Assembly (NCBI RefSeq): GCF_019175385.1
Contig: NC_083344.1
Location: 10,816,725-10,880,724 of the forward strand
Length of the DNA: 64,000 bases
Reading direction: 5' to 3'
Origin: Lycium barbarum
Lineage: Eukaryota; Streptophyta; Magnoliopsida; Solanales; Solanaceae
Every line of letters starts with the position of its first letter. Position 1 is the first letter of the stretch. The notes beneath the pieces were generated by a model that saw only the letters and a program-made list of their open reading frames with translations, did not search any database and was not told the origin of the DNA. Positions 32,093 to 44,889 of this stretch are shown here, piece by piece. Both the position numbers and the translations under genes were made by a program.

Positions 32093-32104
32093 TGGTATCA
32101 GAGA
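32093..32104 (+). other. Element A primer-binding site
   Basis: TGGTATCAGAGA, 4 nt after the LTR, complementary to the 3' end of initiator tRNA-Met except for the last base. Confidence 0.85.
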
Positions 32105-35100
32105 AGTTCGTCCTAGGGTGTGTCTACGAGCCGTGTCCGTAGAGTCTAGTTTATGGGTGTGAAGTGCGCCACACTTATAAACAAGAGGCTGCAAGGCATT
32201 TAGGAATAATTGACCCTTCTTTTTCATCTTAGATCGTGCCGTAGAGCTAAATTATAGGATGTGATGTCCCTGATTCTAATCCTAAATGTTTTGATTGTTG
32301 ATGAGCAGTTGATTATGTCGCTATGAGGTAATTGATGAGAATTAAAGTTGTTACTCTGAAAGGTAAGCTTCCTGCCTTATTGATATTGATAGACTTTGAT
32401 ATAAGAGCTCGGGCTAGATGCTACGTGTATTTGTAATTGCCCTGTGAGGCCTTGGATGTATTTTCTGGGTTGTGTGCAGGAATGAGGCAGTAAGAAGTAT
32501 AGAGGAAACTCTATCAAAAATTTTACAAATTTAATTGTTTGAATGTCTAGGCTATAGAGAAAGAATGAAAGGAAAATGTGACAAAATAAGTTTTAGAATG
32601 ATTTTAAATTCAAGGGAAGAACCCTGGAGGGGAAAAAATGATTAGTAATTAAAGAAGTTGGAATGAGTGCATTCGAGAATTCAGAGAATTGAGATTATTA
32701 GAGATATAGGGAAAGTTGACACTAAGAATTCAAGTGCAGTATTATGATTTATAGATTGGTGAGTAAGAGATAACGAAGAGATATAGATAAGGGAAAGGAA
32801 GTTAACGAGTAAGGAAAAACATTTACTCTAGAAGTTTATATATATCTACATAAGATCAGGACGGGTTGATGACAGGCACATAGACTCGTTTATCACACTT
32901 TCCTATATGATGTGGGTTTACATTGGGATTTGGAAGTCACCAGTCATTATACTTCAAGGGGTTTCTAAGTATTTGATAGTTGGTACTATTCTGAGAATCA
33001 TTATGGTCAAGTTACTTTGGGTATTAATGGTGACCTTGAACTCAAGAATGAGAAATGGTTTGGTAAGTTGGTTTGCATTTATGATTGTTTTCTGGATCGC
33101 TTGTACAACTTTTAAATGTGATGTTGCTTGGCCGACGAAGGAAGTAGAGATTGTATCAACCTTAGGAATATGTTATGTATTTCTAGCTAATCTAAGAAGA
33201 CTTCACCTCAATTTTTTTCAGACGGGTGTTATGAAGGTTATTTGACGATAGAGAAACTAGGTGCGATGTTGATTTATGTGTAAAGAGAGAAGAGTGTAGG
33301 TGTACAAGTGAAGATAAAATATCGCAAGGATCGATTCAGTTGCTACAGGAAAGTAAAGGATGTAAGGTTGATTATTTTAGACAAGGAGACAGGGTACAAG
33401 TACGAGTAAAGATTTTTAAGTAAAGTTATATCGCCGGGATTCATAGTAAGGATGTAGAAAGATATGCTAGGAAGACCTACAGATTTAGACATGCGAAAAA
33501 GGGAATATGAGAAACCAGAATTGCCCGAGGAAAATTAGGAGCATATGAGCTTTGCAATTAGAATTTTGAAATGATTGTGAGGTATGAGTCTGGATAGTTG
33601 GTCAAAAGAGGGGAGATGTATTAAAGCTACAGATTCAGGACAAAATCAAATGACAACGAAATATCTCGCAAGAAAAAGTGTTGAAAAGCCATAAAAAGAT
33701 AAGTCACGAGTGGCTACATCGAGTATTATGTATACCCTTATGATTGATGTTACGACATGTTAAAAGTATTGATTGTGTTGTATGTGAAAATTGAGGTAGC
33801 AAGCGCTGCAGAGAGAAACGGGATTGGGTCTTCTCGAGAATTAAAGTTAGATAGCGGTAATGCGACCAATAATGTAAGAAGGAGCATTAGGAAAAATAAG
33901 GTTATGATATCATGAAGGAGGGAGAAACTTGGACAAGGAAAACGTATACTCATTGAGGGTCAGATAATATATAATTGAGGAAAAGGTTAGGATGAAAGTA
34001 GGAAAACAGACGATAGGATCAAATTTAAATAAATCAACGGGAGATAGAGTAAGGTTGTACATGACAAAGGATAAATGTGAGGACCCCGGAACCAACCTAT
34101 ACGTCCTTATAACCAGAACTAAGAAGGTTGTAAATAATGGGCACAGGTGCATCCTTGAGAAGAAATAAACAGGTCTTATGAGCGAAATGAGGAAATTTTA
34201 ACTCCTGAGATTTAACCAGGAGGATAGATGTGAACCCATGATTGGTACGCCTATTTAAGCGAAGAAAGTACCTCAAGAAGAGATTTTCAGCGTCAAAAGG
34301 GATTCGCACTCGTAACGAAACACTCCAAAGTTTCCTAACTTAAGAGTAAAAGATGACGAATGGAAACAAATATTTTACAAGTAAAAGAAACTATGAGGAC
34401 CAAAGGAAGGAGGAGGTGTTAACGAAATGGTTAAAGGGAATTATGTAGCCACCGATAACAAGAAGAAGGTTAATGAGTCAGTAGGCTCACCCAAAGGAAC
34501 AAAAATTGAAATCATAAGACAATGGTTGTGTGAAGGATGCGATCATGAAGAAAACTGAGAAATTCGAGATGTATATATATCTATATATATCTGTGTATAA
34601 ATTGTAGTATCATAAAAGAAGATGAAGACTCGACGAAAGAAGAAAGGAAAGGGGGTACTTTGTGAGGATTTCATGATAAAAACGAAAACCGATAGAACAC
34701 TAGAAGGACTATAATGCTTAGCTGTGATGCAAACAAGTAGTTAAGAGGAATTACGAGACAAAATGAGCTAAGCTAATGAAAGGACGAGTCGTGGGAATGG
34801 ATGGTATGGAGTATCAACTTTTAATGGTATAGCATAAACCTAAATCAGAATCGGGAACCCAGAGAAAGGAGAATTTCAAAGATGCTAAGAAGATAGTCGT
34901 GGAGAAAGACTAGGGCTAAAGGAGCGTGGTATAGTCGGACACTCCCTGAGGAGCCTAATGAATTCTGATGTCCCCATTAATTTATTAGCCTAGAAGGATT
35001 ACTAGTCATGAAAGGTAGAAGTGAAAAGACAACAAAGAAGGCGTCAGAATTGTATCCGATATGTATAAACATTTTGATTTGATACAAAAACTCAACTAGC

Positions 35101-36540
35101 AAAAAGAAAAATAAGTTAAACCATGTGATAAAAAGAACTTCGGCATTATATGGAATAGAGGAGTTGAAGGATCGCTAAGGTCGGCCAGATGACTATCAAA
35201 GACGGTTAACACTCAAAGGTTATGGGTACATGAGAACATCTTTTAAAAAGGGGTAAGAACAGATTCAATTCTGAGATGAATGACAATATTTCCAAGCCTA
35301 AAAGAGGGAAATAAATTGGATTGAATGAGTCTAATTTTGAGATGAACCGATATGTCAAGAATGTGCTAAAGAAAAGTGAGAATGGATTAAATGCAAGTAT
35401 ATCATGAGACAAATCTGGGAAGGAGAATAAGTTTCGCTAATGCGATACATTGTATTCCGGACCATGACTCGAATCACTCGCGTCGAAGAAATTTTAGGTA
35501 CATTTAGATATGCAGTAAAGTACTCCAAGGGGTAACAGAAGGAGTAAGAAAGGCCGCATGTGACCAGGGATATGTATAAGGGACAATCGGGATTACTAAA
35601 TAAAATAACTTGTAGCACTAGAAGAGATGAAAGCTTTAAAAGAGGAATATTTATAGGAAGTTTAATAATCTTCAAGGAAAAGGAAGATAGTGTGCCTATG
35701 GATAGCAAGACACTTGTACTGCCTGATTAGGGAGTACCTCGTAAGTCATAAAATTTCAAGCCGCTGGTTATATCAATTGTGAGAGTATATGACAGAGAAC
35801 CATATAAACAATTGCCATGATGAAATGGCTAACAGAATGGTGCAAGGACGACGATAAGGAGTCGAAGAAGAATAGAGGTTAGTTTAAGTCTCAACTAGTC
35901 ACCATTATAAGAGAGCCAAGGACTTAAGGAGGGAAGTATACTCATATCAAAAGGAAGTTATGATTAAGGAGGATTTTATCTTGGTTCCATGTTTATGAGT
36001 TTATATTGCAATTATGCTAAAACTGAGGAGAGGAAATTGTAAGAAAAGTTCAAGTATGAATAGTATGATATTGTAAGGAATTAAAGAGTCCGACCAAGGA
36101 ATTAAAAAGAGATGATATGGTATGTATATAAGGTCAATGAGTACAAAAAGGGATAATCTAAAATAGCACTAAAGAAGCAAGCAAGGAAGGGTGCCATATC
36201 TGCACAAGAGAATTTGTTTACTAGTAGAGAAATAAGGAGCAAGGAAAAAGAGTACAACAATTAAGAGTGCTCACAGACCAACAGGGAGCCGTAACAATCA
36301 TGAGTTAAAACCATCTAAATAGCAACAGGTCTCAGGACGGTAGCTAGACATCAGTTGACCACTGGGTACATACACAAGAACATAAGGATATGGAACTAAT
36401 GAATGAGTTCGACAAAGAATTGGAAAGATATGGAAAAATACTAATGATCCCATAGTATATAAGGGCATTGAGATTATAAATTAAAGGGGGACAACCATTT
36501 CAAGAAACTAATAAAAGCATCGTAAGCTTGTAAGCTACAA
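32105..36540 (+). other. Interior of element A, non-coding
   Basis: About 4.4 kb that is strikingly purine-rich on the plus strand. The longest frame is 142 codons or less, and none contains a motif of gag, protease, RT, RNase H, integrase or an envelope. A few short frames (32907-33245 and others) are chance openings. I can see no host gene fragment that would explain the length. Confidence 0.6.
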
Positions 36541-36574
36541 CATTCGAGGACGAATGTTTCTAAAAGGGGAAGAA
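36541..36574 (+). other. Inverted repeat and polypurine tract of element A
   Basis: CATTCGAGGACGAATG (36541-36556) precedes TAAAAGGGGAAGAA (36561-36574), directly before the 3' LTR. The same pair lies at 7098-7130 on the minus strand. Confidence 0.85.
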
Positions 36575-39069
36575 TGTTACACCTCACACTTTCAGAGCAT
36601 GAGAATGCCACGTACTTCACCATATTAATGGAGTATTGGAGACATCCCATGAAGTTCTAGAAGGTAACAGCCATGGAAAGTACGTAACAATAAAGTAAAG
36701 GATGAACTACGATCTCGTAAGTCGTAACCGGGAAGGAAAACCTTGGAACCAAAGGACATTACCATTATCAAGTATTATTAATGATAAATATCATGTGTGG
36801 AGGGTCTGGGAAGATTCCAGGACCAAGCAAATCGAAGAAAATAAGTTTGACAAAAATTTGGAAAAAAATTGGCAGAATTTTGGGTCAACTTTGGAGGGGT
36901 ATATCTCCAGGAATTTTAGGAGTTTTAAAGTATTTCAAAAGCCTAAAATGAATTTCGTCGAGTCTATTTTCCAACACAACAAACGTCTCATCAAAACGAC
37001 ATTGGAGTAGGGAGTTATGGCCATTTTAAAATAAAGGCTCCAAGCTGCCAAATGGCTTCCGTGGGTCGCACTTGAGAAAGTCGGTGGAACCGACTTATGA
37101 GGGGTATAAAAACCCCATCAACCAAATTTTTTCAGAATTTTACATTCTCAATAGTCCTAGAAACTTCCCAACACATCCCCCAAACATTTATATCCCATTA
37201 AATCAAGAATTTAACAAGATTACACCAAACTAGTCTATGAAAGGTGATTGTTCTTGCTTCTACTTGATGTTGTGGTAAGTTTGGTCTTGAAGAAAGTTGG
37301 TGTGGTTGAATTTCTTAAAGTATAAGCTATGTTCTTCATCCTATCTCTTATGTTGAGTTGATTTGAAGGTTTAGTAAGTCTTAAAAGTGAAAATAGTTAT
37401 GGAGGAAAGGTCATAAAGTGTTGTGTTATAGTTGTTGTGTTATGGACTATTTTGAGCATGTTGTGGCCGTGTGGTTGGGAGGATTTACATGTACATGGAT
37501 GGTATCTAATGTTTTTGGTGTGTTAATGAGAGTATGCTCTTTGATTGGGAAGAAAGGAAGTGTATATTGTTGTTGTATGTTGAAAAAACATCGTGTGGGA
37601 TGTTTTATGGGATATTTTGGTGATGATGATGATTTGTTGATATTAGTATTGCTATTATTGTTGTTTTGTTGGTATTGTGATTTCGAGCTAGGGATATAAA
37701 CAGGGGAGACGCTGCCCGAATTTCGGTAGATTCTAAAGGGATTTAATTTGAAGGCTTAAGTAGGCATATGACGATAAGTCTAACAGTGATACAATTTCTC
37801 TTGAATGTAGATTTATGAGCTTGGAAGGATAAGCATTAAGTAATAGGAGACCAAAAAGGTATGTTAAGGCTTTCTCTTTCTTTCATTTTGGCATGATCCT
37901 ATGACATGAGCGAACAACGTGTAATCGAGTCTCCATATTACTTTACACTTAGAAGTAATAGGAGTATCTCAGTTCTTGATGATACAATACCCCTTTTATG
38001 AGGGTCCCTTATGTTTATGAGTCCTGAGTTATGTATCATGATAATGGTAGTTCATATTTATACATTGCATTCATTTACATATATGCATATTAACCCATGA
38101 CCAGAAGGCTTTATATACGCATATATTATATGTATGTGAGGTATGGGGAAAGGGCGAGGCGTTATATACGCATTACCACTTGATCAGCTGGTACACAGTG
38201 ATGATGATTATGATGCCCGAAAGGGCCTATATGATATATGGATCGGGCCATACGTTCCTCGGCACTATTATATGGCATATGGATCGGGCCGCACATTTCT
38301 CGGCACTATGACCTATGCATATCATACGCCCTCAGAGGCATTTTCAGTAAGCAGCGATATACAGATATGTTCAAATATTCAGACATATAGATGCATTCAT
38401 ACAGATATGTTCAGATAGTCAAACATATAGATGCATTGATACAGATATGTTCAGATAGTTAGACATACAGATACATTCAGTCAGCCAGTTTAGCCTATGA
38501 TTTTCAGATTTATTCATGACTCATATGTGTATGTTACTCTTCTACCTTACATACTCGGTACATTTTCCGTATTGACTCCCGTATTGTTCGGGGGGGTCTG
38601 CATTCATGCCTGCAGGAAGACAGATTGCATCCTTAGGCTGCTTCTTCAGCTTGATAGTGGAGCACTCCTCTCTTGTCGGAGTTACCGTCTAGACCTGGTA
38701 TATGTTTTGATGTTTATGGGTAGGGCAGGGGCGCTGTCCCATCCACAACATGTCCATTATATCAGTAGACGCTCATAGACATTCATATTCAGTCAGACAG
38801 TATGGCCCGTTCAGCACTTATTTGGTTATATAGTTTTATCGGGTGGCCTTTTCAGCTTGTACCCCAGTTCAGTTTAGTGATGCATGTATGTATATACCTT
38901 TCGAGGGCAGTGACCCTCCAGTTTATGATACCTATCAGTCAGCAGATTACGTTGTGAGTGCCCTCAGGTGGCCCAGAATGATCATGAGCAGGTATGTTTT
39001 GTATGTATTGTGGCATCTAGGAGGTCAGCTTCTGGGTGTCCGTCATAGCCCTCCGGTTGGGCTGTGACA
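36575..39069 (+). repeat. Element A 3' LTR
   Basis: 2,495 bp, colinear with 29566-32088. The 40-bp repeat is cleaner here, with unit starts at 38361, 38401 and 38441. The promoter hairpin and TATA box are conserved (37078-37111). Confidence 0.9.
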
Positions 39070-39074
39070 ATGTC

Positions 39075-39580
39075 CCTTTCCCTTTTTATCTAAACGGTAC
39101 CATGCCGACCTGATTTACCGTTGGGGATACGTGGGAATCCAACATAAGGCCTGGTCAGGGTAGGAAACTAAGCTTCGGGTACCATAGGAAAAATCTTTTC
39201 CGTGTATGCCTGAACTACGGATGGACCTGATTTCCCTTTGGTGGGATACGTTGGCAGTCTATTTAAGACTCAGCCCTTTTATAATAAAAATCTAAATTTC
39301 CCTTAGTACTGGGTGGGTGGAAGTAAATCAACCATAAAGACCACTTACCGAAAAATCAATATTCCCAAAAAATACAAAAAGACCAAAATACCCTTGGAAT
39401 ATGAATCAGTCAAGAGTTGAAATAAAATATATGAATCTATGTGCTATAAATTGTAAACAACGTGATATCTTCTTTTTTTTTTTTGCTTAAATCTAACGCA
39501 AACTTAGGAGCTTTTGAGTTGCTTTCTCTTATAGCCAAGGATCGATTCGCTGGCACCAGCTACTCGATCAAAAGTTGCTG
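39075..39580 (+). other. Element C spacer before gag, with GATACGT motifs
   Basis: Resumes C after element A. Two copies of the 'gacctgatt...gggatacgt.ggca' motif (about 39105-39136 and 39219-39254) are present. It recurs in the 3' untranslated region of C. No coding is seen. Confidence 0.55.
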
Positions 39581-39582
39581 CA

Positions 39583-41440
39583 TTGTCCTTAAACCCTCAA
39601 GAAGAGAAGATGTCTGAAACTCCACCACCGAACAGAACTGCTTTGGTCGAAGGTACCCCAACAGCTGGCATAGCTGGAATGCCTTTGGAAGAGGTTGTTA
39701 GCCTGCTGATGAGGCAATTGGCTGAAGCTAGAGAAGAAGCGGGCCGCCTGAGGGCCAAAAAAGAAAACGCTACTAATGTTGAGGCCAGAAGACCTCCACC
39801 CACTTTCCCAAATCTGGATTTACCCATTTCTGACCATTTCCCGCAAACCCAGACTGGGGCTACTTTTCAAACCCCACTACGCCGAAATACCACCCTTGTG
39901 GGGAATTCCTCCCACCACACCCCAGCTTTTCAAACACCTGCTCACGCTACAAACGCAAATGCTCATCAAGCCCTTCAGGCAACAGGAATTCTTGTAATTC
40001 ACCCATGCATCCAAATGTCACTTTTCAAGACCATGTGACCCATATTGACTCTTCGCCAGAATTGGAGAACATGGAAATGTTCTTTGAAGCGAGAATAGAC
40101 AAGATCGAGAAGGAGATGGGGAAGAAAATTGCTGAACTGGAACATGGCTCTAAAAAGAAAGAGGGGTTAAGATACTCTGATTTGTGTATACATCCAGACC
40201 TGGGCCTACCAGAAGGCTTCAAAATTCCTAACTTGGATCACTGCAATGGGTCGGGAAATCCCAGGGCCCACTTGAGGGCTTACTGCGACCAGTTGGTTGG
40301 AAATGGCGGAAATGAAGCCTTGTTCATGAGGTTGTGTAGTCGAAGTCTGTCAGGAATAGCTATAGAATGGTTTATCTCTCAAGACATTAGCTGATGGAAA
40401 ACATGGGAAGAAATGGCAAGTTCGTTCATGGAAAGATTCCGCTTCAATGTGGAAAATGTGCCTGATCGCTTCTCATTGGAGAAAATTCATCAGAAATCGA
40501 CTGAAACCTACCGAGAATATGCTAGCTGCTGGAGAGACGAAGAGGCGCATGTGCAACCACCTATGACTAAAGCTGAGCTGGAAGCCGCATTCATACGGTA
40601 CCAGGAAGCCGATTGCTTTGACAAAATGATAACTATGAAAGGGAGTTCCTTTGCAGATTTAGTCGCCGTTGGGGAAGGTATCGAAGATGGCCTCAAGACC
40701 GGCATCACTGGCGGCAAACAGAAAAGAGAAGATATAGCCTATGTTTCTAGCACCACTGGCCCGAAAAGCCGAGGAAAAAAGCTGACCCACAAAAATCCAG
40801 ATAATTACCAATCACCTCTATCAACCTACTATATAACCATTTCACCCCAATATAGCCCAATGTCTGTGTGCTATGCACAACCTGGCTATCAAGCTCCATA
40901 ACCAAATTATCAAATACCAGCACCAATCAACCGAGCTCTATGACCAAATTATCGCATGCCAGTACCCAATAACCAAGCTCCAAAAAACTAGACTTTCGAA
41001 AACCAGCCTCCGCCAGCAAACTATGAGGCACCCCAAAACAAACCTATGAGAGCATTCACTCATTTTCTAGAATCAAGGACAAGTTTATTTGCCAAGCTAA
41101 GAGACACTGGGCGAATGAGTATTGTTCCACCAAAACCTGCTAATCCCACGGATCAATGGTACAGGTCGGATTTCACTTACGCCTACCATTCTAACCAAGT
41201 TGGCCATGCCACCGGATAGTGCATAAACCTAAGGAACAAATTACAAGATATGATTGACCATCATGAGATTATCCTAGAACCATCACCTCCAAATATGGAC
41301 ACAAATCCGCTCCCAAAGCATAGAGGAAACCAAATTCACATGATAGAAAGAGGTGATGAATGGGAAGAGAGCCTGGCGATAATTCATCCAGATATTGAAG
41401 GGTTAGAAAGCACCGTCGCCTAGTTGTCTTTACAAGAGCG
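39583..41440 (+). pseudogene. Gag of element C (decayed)
   Basis: Structural protein of the Tat/Ogre particle. The first frame (39583-40038) has MSETPPPNRTALVEG and a coiled-coil-like LMRQLAEAREEAGRLRAKKE. A frame change near 40010 leads to the capsid core, with FKIPNLDHCNGSGNPRAHL, LCSRSLSGIAIEWF and, after a TGA at 40392, MASSFMERFRFNVENVPDRF and HQKSTETYREYASCWRDEE. The C-terminal knuckle (about 41194-41250) reads YAYHSNQVGHATG*C. Its first Cys is Tyr, and a TAG at 41218 falls inside it. The order and motifs match gag of Ogre/Tat elements. Several stops make it non-functional. Confidence 0.88.
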
Positions 41441-41724
41441 AAAAGATGTGTTAGGCCCTCTGACAAAGAAATCCGAGACATCGGCTATAGCCAAAAGGGA
41501 GCCTTTCATGCTCAAATATCCTCAACAGTCGCTTGAATTCATAACGAGCCATTCATACTCAAAATATCAAGACCAGTTGAGAATGCACCCTTTGTGATCA
41601 ATAAGCCGCACCAGATGATGATCAATAAAGAAAAAGAGGCAGCTGCTGTAGTTCAAGCACCACGTCGCGAAAAGCCTCAGAAAAGACCAATCAATGAGGC
41701 GAAGCTAAAAACTTCTGGAGGCAA

Positions 41725-42651
41725 ATGCCAGTCAAAGATTATTCGATTGTTGAGCACCTGCATAAGACTCCTGCCAGGATATCAGTGATGTCCTTGTTAC
41801 TCAGTTCATCTCAACATCACTTAGCTTTAATGAAATCTTTGGATGAAGTCCAAGTACCCGCCGGCACTACAAGTGAAACATTGGCCGAAATTGTGGGGTA
41901 TGTTGTGCCAACACATAGGCTATCATTTTCTGATGATGAATTACCAAAGGAAGGGAAGTCCCACAATAAAGCCTTGCACATAACAGTCAAGTGCTGTGAC
42001 AAAATTATTCCCCAAGTGCTAATTGATGGAGGAGTTGGGTTGAATGTATGCCCTGTGACGACTCTGAAACAACCCAGGTATGATATTGGAAAGATCCGTC
42101 AGAGTCGAACAAACATAAAAGCTTTTGAAGGCATGACCAGCGACCTAATTGGAGAAATAGATCTACACATATAAATGGGCCCCGTAGAGTTTGTAGTGGA
42201 GTTTTTCATCATGGACATCAAAATGAGCTATAACCTATTGTTAGGTTGACCATGGTTGCACGCCGCTGGAGCTATAGAATCTTCGCTACACCAGTCTCTC
42301 AAATTCATATAGGATGATTATGAAGTCGTGATTCACGGTAAAGGAAATGTCCACAACTATCTGAATAATTCTGTACTAGTCATAGAGAAGTCGTCAGTTG
42401 GAGCTAATTTTCACACTGTTGAATTATCCATGATAGGTCGCAGGGGAGATGATGAAGATATTCCTATGCCACTAGTCTATAAAATGGTCGCTACAACTAT
42501 GATAAGGAGTGGGTTTGAGCCTGGGAAAGGTCTAGGAAAGAATTTACAGGGAATCAGAGAACCAGTGAGTATCAAACATAGGAAGTATCGATTTGAGGTT
42601 GGATACAAGCCATGTGAGGCAGAAGAAGATGATCAGAGAATATGGGCCTAG
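41725..42651 (+). pseudogene. Protease with G-patch motif of element C (decayed)
   Basis: The first open part (41725-42174) contains the retropepsin-like active-site region PQVLIDGGVGLNVCPVTTL (DGG at 42025-42033), where relatives usually have DGGS. The flap-like phrase MSYNLLLG and PWLHAAGA follow, interrupted by TGA 42247. From 42328 the frame ends in MIRSGFEPGKGLGKNLQGI, a G-patch-type glycine-rich motif characteristic of the protease-RT junction in Ogre/Tat elements. TAG at 42310 breaks the link. A G-patch may bind RNA or an RNA helicase; its job in these elements is not established. Confidence 0.85.
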
Positions 42652-43040
42652 AGGTCCCGTTAAAATGAGAAAGTTGTTCCCTTATCTATAACAGTCCTTC
42701 GCAGCATGCCCATTGGGTCACAACAGCGAGGATCTGGAAGAGGATTTAAGGACGTTGTTTTGGGAAGAAGAATGTGCAGCCATCATTGAAGAATGCTTTG
42801 AAGCATTAGATATTCGCCTTGCTGAACCAAGAGAGACAACAAGAGGATGGACTTCTACCCCCTTGTTCACTCTGAGATAGAAAGAATGCTCATTTTCAGG
42901 AAAAAACGGCGAAAGTCTGCTTTGAGGCTCGGCTTATCGCCTTTGCATGTTTTATTTTACGTGTTGTTTAATAACGGAAATGGCTCGATGTTCCATTCTG
43001 AGAGAGAAAGAGAGAAATACGCAGTTAAAATTGCTTTTAC

Positions 43041-44660
43041 ATGATTAATAACCGTGTTATTTTGTTTCACATTAATAATACAGAGGCCACAAATAATGTT
43101 ATTACATGTCACGAAACAAGTAAAAACTACGACGAACAAAATGACGATCAAGAAGAACGGACAACTGAATCGGAAGGATTGAAAGATGTCGAAGAAGAAT
43201 ACGAGAACAGACCAACGCCAAACCTAGAGGAAACAGAAGTAGTTAATCTAGGAAATGAAGAGTTGGCTCGCGAAACTAGAATAAGTGTGCACTTGACAGA
43301 AGTTGAGAAATAAGGGTATCGGAGTCTGCTGAAGGAGTATGAAGATGTCTTTGCTTGGTCATACGCCGATATGCTGGGTTTAAGTACGAACATTGTTGCC
43401 CATAGGTTGCTGATCCTTGAAGGATTTGCCTTGGTAAAACAGAAGATCAGGCAGCCTAAGCCTGATGTCAGCATCCGAATTGAAGAAGAAGTGGAAAAAT
43501 AAATTCAGTCAGGGGTTGTTGAGGTGACACCATACCCAACATGGTTGGCAAAATATAGTCCCGGTATGGAAGAAAGATGGAAAAATAAGGATCTCTATGG
43601 ATTATCGTGATCTTAACCGCGCTAGCCCAAAGGATAATTTCCCACTCCCGAACATTCACATACTCATTGACAACTGCACAAAGCACGAGGTGCAATCAAT
43701 TGTAGACTGTTACGCGGGCTATCATCAGATATTAATGGATGAAGAAGATGCTCAAAAGATGGCATCCATCACACCATGAGGAGTGTATCATTACTGGTAA
43801 TGCCTTTTGGACTCAAGAATACCAGTTCCATGTACATAAGGGCAATGACCGCTATCTTTCATGATATAGGGAATAGAGTGATTGAGGTATATGTGGATGA
43901 TGTCGTCATCAAATCCCGAGTGGGTGAGGACCACCTCGAACATTTAAGAAGATTCTTTGACAGACTCAGCAAGTACTATTTGAAGTTGAATCCTGCAAAA
44001 TGCGCATTTGGAGTGCCTGTCGGAAAATTACTAGGATTCATAGTTAGTCATCGTGGTTTCGAATTGGATCTCACCAAGATTAAAGCAGTCCAAGAGCTAC
44101 CACCGCCAAGAACAAAGAAGGAGGTCATGAGTTTCTTAGAAAGGTTGAATTACATTGGACGCTTCATCGCCCACATAGTAATCATAGAACCTATTCTCAA
44201 ATTCTTCAAGAAAGATGCTCCGACTAAATGGACGGAGGACTGTCAAAAAGCCTTTGACACCATCAAAAGATATCTATCAAACCCACCTGTTCTGGTCCCG
44301 CCAAGGCCGGGAAGTCCTTTGCTCCTATACATGTCAGTATATGAAAATGCTATTGGGTACATGTTGGCACAAAATGACGAAACAGGTAAGAAAGAGAGAG
44401 TTATCTACTACATCAGTAAGAAGTTCACACCCTGCGAATCCAGATATTCCTTGGTGGAAAAGACGTGTTGCGCTCTAACATGGGTATCTCAGAAGTTGAG
44501 ACATTATATGGCTGCATACGCAACCCATTTGATCTCAAGAATGGATCCACTAAGGTATATCTTTCGCCAACCTATTCCCATAGGGAAGTTGGACAAATGG
44601 CAAATGCTGCTAAGTGAGTTGGACATTCAATACATCGCGCAGAAAGCAGTCAAAGGGTAA
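43041..44660 (+). pseudogene. Reverse transcriptase and RNase H of element C (decayed)
   Basis: An acidic linker (43041-43313) precedes SLLKEYEDVFAWSYADM, the usual start of the RT region in plant Ty3/gypsy elements. The RT core then reads SMDYRDLNRASPKDNFPLP and CYAGYHQILMDEED, and the frame shifts to FGLKNTSSMYIRAMTAIF. The catalytic box YVDD is intact at 43890-43901. RNase H follows with LLYMSVYENAIGYMLAQ and YSLVEKTCCALTW, running to 44660. Stops at 43311, 43500, 43777 and 44658 and at least one frameshift near 43790 prevent expression. C retains its RT active site although it is dead as a gene. Confidence 0.9.
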
Positions 44661-44759
44661 GCATCGACAGATCTGCTGGCAGGAAGCCTGGTAAATGACA
44701 ATCCCGTACCTTTGTAGACTTACTTCCCGGATGAAGAAATAATGACAACTGAAGGCGAA

Positions 44760-44885
44760 GAAAGAGAAGATGAGTCGGGATGAAAAGTATACTTTGATGG
44801 AGCAGTCAACTTTAAAGGATCAGGAATCGGAGCCGTATTGGTTTCAGACTCGAGCCAATATTATTCAGTGGCGGCCAAGTTGAGC
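44760..44885 (+). pseudogene. Start of a second RNase H (archaeal-type), truncated
   Basis: VYFDGAVNFKGSGIGAVLVS matches the start of the additional RNase H domain that dual-RNase-H Tat elements carry after the ordinary one. It begins right after a TGA (44781) at an expected Trp and is cut at about 44885 by the deletion that joins it to the integrase tail. A single catalytic-type Asp of the DGA motif remains. The remaining ~100 residues are missing. Confidence 0.75.
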
Positions 44886-44889
44886 TATA

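Larger units (their letters stand above)
29566..39069 (+). mobile_element. Element A: LARD-like non-autonomous LTR retrotransposon
   Basis: Two ~2.5-kb LTRs (29566-32088, 36575-39069) start TGTTACACC and end GCTGTGACA. They flank a 4.5-kb interior with a PBS (TGGTATCAGAGA, 32093-32104) and a polypurine tract (36561-36574). The flanking pentamers atatc (29561-29565) and atgtc (39070-39074) are a target duplication with one change. The interior has no recognisable gag, protease, RT or integrase on either strand. Intact priming signals with no enzymes is the hallmark of large retrotransposon derivatives that rely on another element's proteins. Confidence 0.85.

Noticed and set aside
32907..33245. 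112-codon hydrophobic frame in the interior of A
   Set aside because: No conserved motif; several hydrophobic runs arise from T-rich codons and no partner frame exists.
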